Of a DNA stretch of 64,000 nt, positions 36,296-48,118 are shown piece by piece. The notes beneath the pieces were generated by a model. That model searched no databases. It saw nothing but the letters and a program-made list of their open reading frames with translations, and was not told where the DNA came from. Position numbers and translations under genes: made by a program. How positions within the stretch are numbered: position 1 is the first letter of the stretch; the number at the start of each line of letters is the position of its first letter. The stretch spans positions 2,294,001 through 2,358,000 of the forward strand of contig BSYO01000026.1 of assembly GCA_033239525.1 (NCBI GenBank), given 5' to 3'. Origin of the DNA: Nepenthes gracilis (Eukaryota > Streptophyta > Magnoliopsida > Caryophyllales > Nepenthaceae).

Positions 36296-37035
36296 GCTTG
36301 ATGCGTTCTTGAAGCTCATGCTCCAAAATGTTTTGTCATGATGCTCAATACACACCTAAAAGGCGCATATGCGCCAGTCTTTTATAAAAATTATGTCCGA
36401 CAGATTTTCAATCAATTTCTACCAGATTTTAAGAGAAGAGAAATAAGTTGAAGAGAAAAAGAGAGAGAAGAAGAAAGAAAAAGTTAGAAGAGGACATTTG
36501 AAGTAAATTCAAGAAAGATATTAATAAATTGAAGACAATACAAGTACATTCCAAACCCATTTTTCTTGTTGATGTTCCTTCTATTCTCTATGGGCATTTA
36601 TCATTTTAAATACTCTTGCACATTAAATTTTTGAGCATAAGACATTTATTCATCACATACATATATTAGCCTTCTTATTTTTCTGCTATATTATATAAAA
36701 TCCATATCTTAACATATACATATTGTATTAAGTAGTAGGTTTTCTATATTACAACCCATGCATGTTCAGAATTATGATTAAATGGTTCTTGTATACTTTA
36801 AATTCATATATAATATTCTTACATATTTGAAATCTCTAAGTATATATTTTATATGTTATGAAATTTTATTAAATATTTGACAATTGAAATGAAATATTGA
36901 AACTAAAAAATTTTATTAGTTTTTTTTGAAATTTCTTACTGTAAAAAACTCACATACTTAAGAAATTCATAATGTAACTTCTGCATATTTTAAAATTTAT
37001 ATATTCAAATTCTGTAAAAAATGGTCAATATGGTC
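36296..37035 (+). repeat. Right flank of copia, LTR-like
   Basis: A TATA-like CTTTTATAAAAATT (about 36379) is followed by a purine-rich leader (AAGAGAGAGAAGAAG, 36460-36475). This layout resembles, on the other strand, the repeat at 18.3-20.4 kb. After 36600 it is AT-rich with no recognised content. It may be an older LTR into which the copia element inserted. Confidence 0.3.
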
Positions 37036-37039
37036 AATT

Positions 37040-37796
37040 GGATTTATGCTCCACCGTAAAGATCCAGAGCTGTCATCTTAAATTTGTAAGGGAGTGGTTG
37101 TGTTCGAGCCTCCATTAAATGGTGATCTTCTTAGGTCTGCGGTTTCTCTACCAGTGTCCCCTCCGAACATATGCTGTCACATTTTTTCTATTTTCTCCTT
37201 CATTTAAGGAAGAGTTGTCATCCTTTTCTCGTTGAAGTAGATCCTTAATTCCAAAGGATTCTGTATGGCGTGAGAGGTTAGACAGCTTACAGCCTTCAGA
37301 AGGTGTGTGCTATGAGAAGCTCCTCCTTGGTCCAAAGGCCTACTATCGTCACAGGAATAGCAAAAATTTTGCCTCTCAGGGCTATCCACCTAAGTCTTGT
37401 AACTTAGGAGACCCTCTAGGCACAATGAGACTTTGTTGCTCGAGGTAGCTTGAATCCCAAGATGATCAGGCCATCGACCCTTATCGGTAGGGTGTTTCTT
37501 TTTTCCTTTTCCTTTGCATGGACGTCACAGTTTAGAAGGCGGAAAATGGAGCCCCCTTTGGTCGTTCATCTAAGCTTGTGTAGATGGTTTGGATGGCCTT
37601 AGAAATGTTGTTCATCCGTATCACAAGTGCACGTACACTAGGGTCAGGATGGTCATCCACATGACTACCGATAGGAAGGCAGTTGCCACATGAGGTGGTA
37701 TCTCTAATGCTAATTTGTGCCCGAGTGTTCACCATGCTATTTTTCACAGGAATATGGTAGTTAGACTTTTTAGTTGTTTTTCACGGATGGTGCCAA
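37040..37796 (-). pseudogene. gypsy gag N-terminal fragment with primer site
   Basis: The minus strand carries gag sequence that aligns by eye with 14.56-14.76 kb (element 2) and 4.5-4.64 kb (element 1), including the block before AACATATGCTGTCACATTTT. The primer-site region TTGGCACCATCCGTG lies at about 37782-37796, directly after the LTR end, as in plant gypsy elements whose leader starts TTGGCGCCGTC. The fragment is cut off at about 37040. Open pieces are short (61-71 aa) and it is dead. Confidence 0.6.
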
Positions 37797-38492
37797 TGAT
37801 GCGTCTTGGATTCTGAATTACTTTATGAATTAGAAAATCAAGAACCGATTTGCCTAATTTGATCAATTTAAAGTGGGTCCAGTCTCTGTATGTTTTAAAT
37901 TTGGGTCATATATAACACAATTAATAAATGGTCAAATATTTGACGGGACTCACTCCTAATTTATCCTTCAATACTTATGTCAGTCGTCTTTTTTTGTTGA
38001 AAATAAAAAAGAGGATACGAGATGATAGTGATAATATTTATATAAAATGCTCCTAGAGAGGTGTGTTTGGAAAAAAAGCGTCTTAAGAAGAGAAAGAAAT
38101 GCGCTTAAAATGAAGCGTGTTAGAATTGTTACTTAATTAATTTCTTTTTTTGTTCAACCTCCCCCGTTTTGTTGGAAATGAGGGATATATATATAAAGTT
38201 GAGGGACAGTTGACATCTCCTATCAACCACCTATGGAACTGCTTGGATAGATAAGGGGTACTGTTCAGCCCCCTGAGAGAAACTGAGTGCATTGAGTTAT
38301 TCGAGTAAGAGAGAAAAGTTGTTTGTTCTGGTCAATTAGATGAGTTACTTGCACGAAAAGTAGACTGTCATGACTAGACCAACAAACTCATCCGTTTGCT
38401 TTAGGTTATATGGGCTGATTGGATCATTATTCAATCATGGGCCGATATCTTGATAGACCCTCATCTTGGGCTGGAGATTACGATACCCATTA
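37797..38492 (-). mobile_element. 5' LTR of a truncated gypsy element
   Basis: The inner end TGATGCGTC (37797) matches the ends of the other family LTRs. The block near 37935-37985 (GACGGGACTCACTCC) is the shared downstream block. The outer end is placed at ACCCATTA (38492), a decayed form of the family's CCCATCA. Length is about 696 bp, close to the 683-bp solo copy at 45040. Confidence 0.55.
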
Positions 38493-38644
38493 ATATTTAA
38501 TGTACGTTTTGATTTTCTTTCAAATATTGTTCAATGATGGCTAAAATGTATTGATTTGGCTTTATGTTTGCTTGAGTTATGCCCGGGCTTTAGAAAAATG
38601 TCTAAAAAAGTTGAAGTAGTTTTGCCATGCTATTTTGGGGGGCA

Positions 38645-39165
38645 TAAGGCTGACGAAATGAGGGGGCTTCAATGTGCTATTGGCCTTTGGATTCAAGATT
38701 TAAGGACCTTTATTGTATTTTTAAAACAATTTAAAATATGATAATTTTTAAAAAATTTTTTTATATAATATTAATATTTTAATATTTTAAAAAAAATTAG
38801 GAAAACTCAATTTTATATTTAAAACAAATAAAATGAGGGCTATTTGATCACTTTGAATGAGGCTATCCAAATAAGAAGGCTTCCAAGACAAAAATGCATA
38901 GGAGCCCCTTCCACGCACTAATGGCCCATGGATCCAAGATCCAAGGGCCTTCCTTGTGTATTTCTAAAAAACTCTTAAAAATATCATTATAGTTTTGTTA
39001 TTAGTTTTTTACATAATATGAATGTCTTAATAATTTAACATTTTAAAAATAAAAAATTATTTTTGTTCTTTAAAAATAAAATGAGGGTTGTTTGATCACT
39101 TTGAATCCAACAGCCATTTGCGCATTGGAGGGGCTCCTACACCCTTCTCGAGGCTGTCCAATCCT
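38645..39165. repeat. Cluster of foldback arms
   Basis: Four arms alternate in orientation: inverted at about 38645-38715 and 38885-38955, direct at about 38833-38880 (partial) and 39078-39165. Shared words are GATCACTTTGAAT, GGAGCCCC and GGGGCTCCTAC, and the ATGGCC/GGCCAT core. They look like two adjacent foldback elements, one truncated, of the same family as 28812-29095. Confidence 0.5.
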
Positions 39166-39267
39166 ATACAAACAAGCAGTCAGTACAAATTCAGCATTCA
39201 TTTGTATGTTTAAGAGCAAGTGCTAATAAATAGCATATTCTTTTCTTACAGAGAACGCAAATCATTA

Positions 39268-39448
39268 GAACGGCAGAGAACTAAGCTCAATTGCTAGTAG
39301 TTTTCCCAGAGAAGGTGGCGATCTTGGGTGCTTGGGCACAATATTTCTTGCCATACATACTTCCCATCGATGGTAAGCTTCACTTTCTCCGCTCCATGCA
39401 AAGTCACCTCAACCTTTGAACTCGAGCTCACCACAATGTCAGCAAACG
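39268..39448 (-). pseudogene. RRM-like family gene, 3' fragment
   Basis: The minus strand encodes the end of the RRM-like domain (VVSSSSKVEVTLHG, KLTIDGKYVWQEILCPS), nearly identical to the copy at 43789-43970. The fragment ends abruptly at AGCAAACGAT. The 3' side (39166-39268) and the foldback arm before it match 27510-27651. Only about 60 residues remain. Confidence 0.65.
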
Positions 39449-39579
39449 ATTTTATATGAACGATTTTATATATGAAGGATTTAATAAAATATGATGGCAT
39501 TTGGTTGAATATTCAAACTGTCCTTGGTACTTTTCCTCTTTCTCAATGATGACATTATTTGCATTATCTTCGATTACGT

Positions 39580-40910
39580 GTGTATGGCCCTTATCAGCAC
39601 CAAACAATATTTTTATTATTATAATTGTAAAGCTTTCTTTATGTCATACTCGATTGCGTGAGTATTTAAGTTATTAGTTTCCTACGATTAAGGCTAATTA
39701 GAGCGTATGAAAATACTAATGTATCTAGTTATTGGGAAGTTACGACACCTCAATATGGTCTACATTTATCCAATATAGGCTTATATATTATCGTGGTGAT
39801 GAGGTATATTGTTATTATGGAGGGATACTTATAGCCATATAATCATTATAGGAGATAATATTAGGAATATCACTGGCGATGGGTATCATAGATTGTATGA
39901 GTATGCTACAGGTACAGCCTTTGGGAGGACTATAGTAGTAGTGTGGATACCATAAACAACCTTATGTCACTTACCGAATCGTTGGGATGTAAATACGCGG
40001 CTTTTGGTTCACAGTGACAGGATAAGGACTAAGAAGTTTTTTGTGATATCTCGTTATTGTTAATACCTCTTGAGTTTAAATTTCAATGGAATCCACAAGT
40101 TTTATTTTGTAGAATTCATATATCGGATTTTACGATATTCGAATTCAATGGAATCCATGAAATTTATTGTTATTTGATATTCGGGTTCTTTACGCTGATA
40201 TTTGGATTAGGATATCCCTTTATTTTCATGATGTTGGATTCTAAGGATTTTTAGATGTTATTGGTAAATCTTATAATTTTTTTCACATGAAGGCCCGGGT
40301 GACCTGCCTTATTTTTAATTTTAAGTCGTGATAAGATAAAATACAGACTCTCGGATATATTTATCTGTTGGATATTATATTCTTGTTATGACTTTTGGCA
40401 TATATCATTTATTATATATATATAATACTTTTTATTATTACTTATTATTTATTTATTATTACTAGTTAGACATTTGATTCACTTTTACTATTTTTTTCTT
40501 CCAGAGTAGCTTGATTTAGAAAAGGGTAACTCTAGAGATGGATAAGGAGCTACGGTGAGAGAGATTAGAAGGTCCAACTGGAGAGAGTGTTTATTTTATA
40601 CTCTAAAAATACATTCTAGTATTTTATTTCATTTTGTTGGGATTTTTTTTTTTGGAGTTATATTTTTCCTAAACTTTCTCTAGGTATGAGGATATTGAGA
40701 TTGTTATAATAGTTATATTTTATCAGTTGTAAATATGATATATGTTGATTTGAGACTTGTGATTTTTCTTACATGATCGGATTTGGGCAATGTGTATCTT
40801 GTCTTGAGCACAAATTGTCCGAGACAAGGCAGAAGTATGCTTTATTTCGTGATCAGAACTTTAGACTTGAGAGTGAGCTTAGGTCATTTATCAATCCAAA
40901 TGATATTAGG
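39580..40910 (+). mobile_element. Fragment of the long-LTR family, plus orientation
   Basis: The stretch 39635-40050 aligns by eye with the reverse complement of 48840-49290: shared blocks include GTCATACTCGATTGCGTGAG, GATGAGGTATATTGTTATT, CTTATAGCCATATAA and GGGAGGACT. It is therefore an opposite-strand remnant of the LTR at 48119-53032. Limits are approximate; similarity fades after about 40.5 kb. Confidence 0.65.
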
Positions 40911-41205
40911 CAGGTAATGGAGTACAAATATTGAGATGGTATTGGGCTTTGTCGAGACATTATAAAAATGGTGGCTCCAAGTATTCCCACTTCTATTTTT
41001 ATCCAAGGAATGCCAATGCCCTAAATCGATCTAATGTACTAAACTGTCCCAGGGATGATGTGGAGTCCTGGGAGCCTCTATCAAAAACTTCTCAATCTTA
41101 TTGCAATCCTCCCCCGAAATAAAATTTTGTACCTTGTACTATTTCTTGTAAAGGAATAAAATCATATTGTATTAATCTTCTTCTCTCTTTTTATTATTTA
41201 TGCAT

Positions 41206-41257
<52 letters not shown>
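41206..41257. repeat. (CA)n microsatellite
   Basis: About 26 uninterrupted CA units. Confidence 0.98.
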
Positions 41258-41258
<1 letters not shown>

Positions 41259-41879
41259 TATTGGTTTATATGCTGGCCAAACATTATAGTCTTCAATGCC
41301 AATCTCTGGAGGTAACTTAAACCATTGTCCACACATGGCTATTGGTCCTCAAACATGTTAGAGGGCATCATGATTTTGGTGTGTTTGACTTAAGTTTTTT
41401 GGACAATGGTCGGGTCACAATGTTATCTTCTCTAACTGGAGGATTTCATATTCGTACTTTAAGGAAACCCTATAAGTTTTTAACCTTCAGCCTCATGAGG
41501 GCCACTTGATGTTGTGACCAAGTTTTACAATCCGATCTCATTAGGGTTGCTCAGTAAAATGATCAAGTTTTGTTGACTACCAAGCGATGGTTCGAGGGGC
41601 CAGTGAAGGAATCTCACCTGATTTAGGGGCAGCCTAGGTCGCGCAATTTTATAAAATGATAAATAAGCATTCATATAAATAAAGAATAATTGAATAAGCA
41701 TTTTATTAATAAAATATGACACATTTTACAAGTATTCAGACGAAACATATTAACTTTACCTAGGCCATACATACATTTATTGATAATATTTATTGAGGTA
41801 AGAATCATTTCATATCCTAGGGACAAGCTTGTCACTTTGGATGCATAACTTGTAGGCCCTATTTTGAAGAATAGCTGAG
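41258..41879. other. Unassigned stretch downstream of gypsy integrase fragment
   Basis: No protein or repeat is recognised. By position on the minus strand it could be the untranslated 3' end of the gypsy fragment at 41880-43788, but no LTR end is seen. Confidence 0.3.
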
Positions 41880-43788
41880 ACAAGAAAAGGTCCTTACCAG
41901 TTGGGTATGATCTTATTCCAGTCGGCATTCTGTTGGTCGCTTCAATACTTCATAGGACTAAATCTCTCACTTCAAATTGGTGTGCTTTCACTTTTAAGTT
42001 ATAGTATTAAGCAATTCGTTATTGGTAGGCCATTGTCCACAAACGTGTCATGTTCTAGGCCTCTTCAAGTAAATCAAGGATTTCTCGGAGCCTCTAAGAG
42101 TTAAGTGGGACAAAACATTCGACCTGGAGGTTAGGCAATCTGACCTCTATTAGAATAATAGTCTCAGTCCTGTATTATAGGTTGAAGTGCGTCTCGCGGG
42201 TCATCTCCCTGGCGTCATTCTATAGGACCATAACACAGATGGTAGCTCATCCATCCACAAGCTTTCAGTGTCTTCTAGCTTAATTTTTAATCCATATAGT
42301 AGCGTATGATTGGTCACCTCTACTTGTCTGTTGGCTTGCGGGTAAGCAATAGAAGTGTGAACCAACCTTATTCTCAAGTTGGTATAATATTTTGTAAACC
42401 GCTTGCTAGTAAAATCGGTCCCATCGTCCGTCACTATTACCTCTGGAATACCAAACCTGCACACTATATTTTGGCAGACAAATTCTATTACTATCTACTC
42501 AATGATCCGTGCAAGAGGAATATCCTCGACCCACTTCGTGAAATAGTCAATCTCGACGATCATGAATTTTTCTTATCTAGACGTAACAAGTAGGGGTTCA
42601 ATGATATCGAGCCCATATTATGTGAATGGCCAAGGTGATAGCAATGCTTGGAGCTCTTTGTGTGGTTGATGGGTGAGGTTCCTATAGATTTGGTAATTTT
42701 TACATTTCGGTACAAAATCCATGGCATCATACTTCATGGTGAACCAGCAGTAACATTATCGCATGAGTTTAAATGCAAGGTGCTTGCCCCTAACATGAAT
42801 CCACAAATGCCAAGGTGTACCTCTCCTAATGCGTGGTCAGCTTTTGTCGGTGTGAGACACTATAGGAATGGGGCGGAGTACCCACGCCAGTATAACTTTT
42901 CTTCCATTATGGTGTACTGGTCTACCACCTTTTTCACACACTTTGCCTCATCCTAGTTCTCGGGTATTATATTGTCGGACAGATATTTTCTAGAGGGAGT
43001 CATCAGATTTTCATATCGGCTATCTATATCACCTCTGACTTTGGGCCGTCTATGCTAGGAATTCTAAGGACCTCACTTATTTCTCGTACGTACTGCTCGA
43101 GGTCCCCAGTTTCTATGGCCCATATTAGTCGGTCTACCTTTCCGTTCTCTTCCCTTAAGATGAGGATCACCTCCACATTATTGAATGCCAATGTCATGGC
43201 TCGAACTTTGGAGAGATACTTGAAAAGTTGAGGGTTGGAAGGCTCAAATGTTTCTCAAACTAGGTTAACAACCAATTCTAAGTCGTTGTAGACGATCAGG
43301 TTCTTGGCCGAATACTCTTTGGCTAATCAGAGTTCGACAAGTAACGCCTCGTACTCTACAACATTATTGGTCCTTGAAAATTTAAAGGTCATTGAGTACT
43401 TTATTTCTGACCCATCAAAAATTCTCGAGACATATTTGCTCCACTGTCTATTTGCATGGAAGATCCATCCACATGTAAGGTCCATGCTGAAGTTTTTTGA
43501 TGACCATTGGTCTCAACGAAGTCAAGGGTTTTTCGAGTTGGGATTATCGTTTCAACAATAAAATCTGTTAGGGTTTGGCCCTTTACAACCGGCCTCGATC
43601 AAAACTCTATATCAAATTTTCCCAACTCAATGCCCATTTGACCTATCATCCTAACATGTTCGACATTGTAAGATTCCTTTTAGTGGCTGGACAGTCAAAA
43701 CAATAATTTTGTACGCCTAGAAATAATAACGAAGTTTTCAAGTGAAGTAGACAAGTATCAGGGCCATCCTCTAGGTAGGAGAGTATGG
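41880..43788 (-). pseudogene. gypsy pol fragment: RNase H and integrase
   Basis: Reading down the minus strand: the RT/RNase H connection (about 43.68-43.78 kb), RNase H (about 43.2-43.6 kb), then integrase. The best open piece, 42201-42464, has VTDDGTDF, AYPQANRQVEVTN (catalytic Glu kept) and LPSVLWSYRMTP. The C-terminal GDLVL-like block (VRDLVL) lies near 41.97 kb. Many stops interrupt it. At 43788 gypsy sequence changes abruptly into the RRM-like gene copy. No LTRs are attached. Sequence is close to elements 1 and 2 but separate from both. Confidence 0.75.
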
Positions 43789-44504
43789 AGAACTAAGCCC
43801 AATTGCTAGTAGTTTTCCCACAGATGGTGGTAATCTTGGGTGCTTGGGCACAATATTTCTTGCCATACATACTTCCCATCGATAGTAAGCTTCACTTTCT
43901 CTGCTCCATGCAAAGTCACCTCGACCTTCGAACTCGAGCTCACCACAATGTTAGCAAACGATGGGTGCTCATCCGCTTCAACATCCTGCATATGAACCAA
44001 CTTGATGCATTCTCCATATACCGTGGTGAAGATTTCTATCACTCCCTCCTTTGACATCGGATATCTCTTCGAGAATGTGACAAACATTGTCCTATCATTA
44101 GGGTGCACCTCGACCGCCAGATCTCCTCCTCAACTAATGGGCCTTGGGATCAGTAACATCTGCAGAAAACTGAGAGATTGATATTTCTTTTAGTTGCTCA
44201 CTCCAAGGCGCCCTACAACACTCAGAAGGTAAATTTTGGCCATACAATTTGCTATTTTTTCAACAGCATCATTCTTATCGTCATGGAAGTAATGGAGCAA
44301 GATGTGTCTCTCGGAGAAAGTATGGAGCATGGGAATGTCGGTATTAGAGGAGGAAGCAACATACAGGCCATTGGTGATCAAGTTTAGGCACACCATTGCC
44401 CTATCAGCTAGCATATTTACTACTGCTGATGATAGAAGTAGGATGTTAGCAGCGAGATCAAAGCAATCAATCAATTGCTCGAGCCAAGGGAATAATGATA
44501 ATAC

Positions 44505-44846
44505 TGTTGACTGTTCATTTTTTTAAAAAAACTGAATAATCAGCATTGATGGTCCATGTTTGGTAACCGTTTTGTATTAACTTTCCACGGTAACCTCCCA
44601 TAAGATAATTGATGGAATTGTCTTAATAAATAGCGTGGGCTATTTAGTTTTGTTCCTAAGCCTAATTCTCTGATGATACACTATCGTTAAAGGAATTGAA
44701 GGCTTGAAAAATTAAAACCATAAGTGGTCAGATTTCACAAGAAGAAAACAAAGCAGCGTATGCAATGGCAGAAGATTAGTTGATCCCTAATTTTATTTCG
44801 CATTTGGTCTTTATATGGCATGTTTAGACCGGTTAAATTACTTACA
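44505..44846 (+). mobile_element. Short solo LTR, 342 bp, TSD AATAC
   Basis: Compared with the uninterrupted homologue at 28.40 kb, this segment is an insertion. It starts TGTTGACTG and ends ACTTACA, and AATAC lies on both sides (44500-44504, 44847-44851). TG...CA ends with a 5-bp duplication are the mark of an LTR element. The family is not recognised; orientation is not certain. Confidence 0.75.
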
Positions 44847-45039
44847 AATACATGCATCAATTTAATGGGTTCACAAAAGAGATTGAACACAAGAATTGTA
44901 AATAGCAGTCACAAAGATATGGGTTCAATGCCTCTGGAATTTCATTTCTTGTACGAGTGAGATTGTGCTACTCCCCAATTAATAATATCAAAATACAGAG
45001 TCAATTTATAGACCATGGATACAAGAAAATTTTGGGGAC

Positions 45040-45722
45040 TGATGGGCATTGCTACTAATGGCCCAAGAAAAAGAGTCCATCCAAGAATTCGACCCATAAA
45101 AAAATAGATGCTCAGTCAGGACAGTCGACCCAAATCAGTAGACGTGCTCATCAGCCCTATCCAAGCGGTTTGCTCCTTGAAGGAAGATGGAACCAACTAC
45201 AATGGACAAAAGAATTTTCTTCTCTTATCTAGATTCAACGATTTTGGGCGCCGGTTGGAACCACCAACTGAACGGTATTTTATCCATCTGACGGTTTCTT
45301 AGATGGTTAACAGGAAAAGTCAATTACCCATTAACTTTTATAAAAACCCCTCATTTTCAACAGGAAAATGGGAACGGCGCTGGACAATATAAAGACTAAC
45401 TAAAAATAAATTCAAAATGCTAAAAACATACACATACTCTCTCTCACACTAAGACACTTTCTGGAAAGCGCAAACCACAAATAAGAATTATTTTTTCAAG
45501 TATCTACACGTGCATCCTCCCTTTTTCTTTCCTCAAAGAAAAATATTAACTTGAACGTCGGAAGATATATCGGGAAGTGAGTCCCGTCAATCATTTAACC
45601 ATACTCTGTTGTATTGTACAAAATTCATATTAAGAGCATATGGAGACTAGATCCGCTTTAGACCCGAAGGATAGTTTTTTAATCTCTAATCTGTACTACA
45701 ATTCAGATCTGATAATGCATCA
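45040..45722 (+). mobile_element. Gypsy solo LTR, 683 bp, TSD GGGAC/GGGAT
   Basis: It starts TGATGGGC and ends TGCATCA, as in the family LTRs. Flanks GGGAC (45035-45039) and GGGAT (45723-45727) differ by one transition. The uninterrupted homologous site at 28.66-28.70 kb confirms the insertion. A TATA-like TTTTATAAAAACC lies near 45337. This is a compact form of the family, without the long subrepeat array seen at 55880-56830. Confidence 0.8.
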
Positions 45723-46345
45723 GGGATAAAATTAACATGTTGATGATTTAAGGGTGGATTTTGCCTTTAAATTGATCAAGGACATGTTATGGGAAGTTAC
45801 TCATATTGTTGCTGTGTGTTGTTGAGGAGACAATACCGCGAGAATTATGATAATGATCCAAGTAAGTTAATTTAAAATTCATGTAACTCCCAATATCAAT
45901 ATTTTTTGAAATTGAAAAGAAAATGTTCTACTATGTCTCCATATTGGTGATATTAATGATATATATTAGTTAATATATATTGATTTTTCTTTTTTTATAA
46001 TTATAATTGAAAGACCAAAGTCATATATTTTAAATATATTCAAATCTTCTAATAAATTTAAATCTATATCTTTTATATCGTTATAAAAAAATACACAAAT
46101 TAAAAATTTTAGGATATTTTTTAATGATATAAAGTGATATTGTCAAGCTTAATTTTGATAAGAATAACTAAAACTCTTCATAGGTATAAAACATGTATGA
46201 AATTGCTCGATTTTAATATATGATTCATTTTTAATTAGTCACCGGGGAAAAAGATTATGTCTATAATACATTATATCGATATTTTAATATACCATAATTT
46301 TGTAATTCAAAATTAAATTGTTTGGTGTTTATTGGATTGAAGAAA

Positions 46346-48118
46346 TAACATGTTATGAATCCATACTAAAAATAGGTAAGAATAATAATTTGTAATGATT
46401 AAAACCTATAAAATAAAATTCCAACAAAAAGATAGCTAAATACAACACCCCAATTCAGGTCAAAACTAACAGAAAATCAAAATCATACCATCAATAATAA
46501 GAATAGCATCAATTATCAATGATCGCTTTGGACTACTTATCCGAATATCAAGGATTGGCCACAACTTGCCCTAAAATTCATAACAAAAAAGGGCAATTTG
46601 AATAACACAAACCACACTAACAACCTAACATAAATCAAAATGTCACAATCCAAATGTCAAAACAGTCCCAAATATGCCTCATCAAAATACAATACTCTAA
46701 CATTAATTTATCAATCATTCTCTCGTTATTAAAATATATCAAGTACACCTACAACTTAATTACAAAACTAATAATTACAAAATACAAACAAAATCTCGTT
46801 TAATTTCCTCATCTAAACTCCGTACAAGCTGTTTATAACCCTTTAATCTAAAAGGAGTTAAAAATAATAAATTAAAAGTTGAATACTCAACAAGTATTAG
46901 TGAACATATGTATGTAACAAAACCAATATGTCTAGGAATCAGAGCGAAAGAACAAGATCAATAATATATGTATAAAACTCCAAATAAGCTGAAAATTCAA
47001 CATGACAATATAACAATTCAATAAATATTTAAATATGGTCTTGTATACAAAGTGTATAATCTAAAAGAGAATGTCAAACCATCTAAATATATAAAACCAA
47101 CCAAAGTTTCATATCACAAAACCGAATAGTAGCCAAAACCTGCAAATTCCATAATCAAATGTCTTGAATATTAAATCAGATGCAGGTAAAATATTAAAAA
47201 TTTAAAACATATTCAAATAGGAGAACTAAAGGCCAAAAGATTAAATTTAAAAAAAGGTTATACGGACTCTCAGTAATTTTAGATCGAATTCTACTATTTA
47301 GATCCATAGGGAAGCTGTCTACATATTCTTCTCCAAAGATAAATTCGAATGCCACATTCTTTTTGTACCCATAAATGATAGGTGTAATTCTTAAATTAAG
47401 AGAACTCTATAATAAATGTACAAAATTTTTCCTCTCTGATGAAAAAGTATAAAACATTTATTCCAACAAAATACAAATATAAAACTTTTTATCATGTAAA
47501 AATACAAATATCTAGGTAAATATAAAATCGAGTCTAATCCAAAACTCATGCATGGAATACCATATGTAAAGCTCAAATGTAAATTTTTATAATTTTTTAT
47601 TTGTAAATTCTACATATATAAGTCCAATATTTTAAAATATTTATCGATCATGTTCAAACCCTCAAATTTTCTAAATACTTGGTAAAATCAGATAAAAGTA
47701 TCAAAACATCTGGTAAAACTACAAACATGCATTTATATTTAAAACGGAGTAAGTAAAAATAATATGCATATACAATAAAACCACCACACATAAGTAAAAA
47801 TAGAATAAAATAAAAATAGACTAAAGATTTGGTTTGGATATGCTTACATTTAATCTTTAATCTCACAGATGTGACAAAAAAATACTTTCAAATCATCCTT
47901 TTCTTTCTCTCTCCTCCTTTCCTTCTCTTTCACCCTCCTTCTTTTTTTTTTCCCGTAAAAATCCTCAAAAATAGTGGCAATCATGCTTATATATACGTAT
48001 TAATGCACAAATATTGATCAAGCGCACATCGAGTAGTGCAACAAAACCCAATTGTGCACGAGTGTGGGATCAAACATGACTCAAACATGAGCAATATGTC
48101 ATTCTATGTACGAGAGCG
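46346..48118 (-). mobile_element. LTR-like repeat, copy B, truncated
   Basis: Aligns by eye with 18.32-20.0 kb along its length (for example the AATAACACAAA.CA.A block near 46.60 and 18.58 kb and the CTTACATTTAATC/CTTACATTTGACATC block near 47.84 and 19.86 kb). The primer-site-like end is near 46371, inverted, as in copy A. The upstream end is cut at 48118 by the start of the long LTR. The piece 47541-47777 is duplicated at 54902-55137. Confidence 0.55.

Larger units (their letters stand above)
43789..46345 (-). pseudogene. RRM-like family gene copy, broken by two solo LTRs
   Basis: Homologous to 27651-29727. The minus strand keeps the RRM-like end (43806-44108: DRTMFVTFSKRYPMSKEGV, IYG/VYGEC block, TIDGKYVWQ) and, after a frame change, the N-terminal block (44190-44474: NMLADRAMVCLNLI). 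The start-codon region, about 95 bp in the intact copy, is deleted near 44.91 kb. A 342-bp solo LTR (44505-44846) splits the coding part and a gypsy solo LTR (45040-45722) splits the upstream flank, which continues to 46345. The C-terminus reads QEILCPS, unlike VRKFVPKRP of the intact copy. The 3' side is joined to a gypsy fragment at 43788. Confidence 0.75.
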
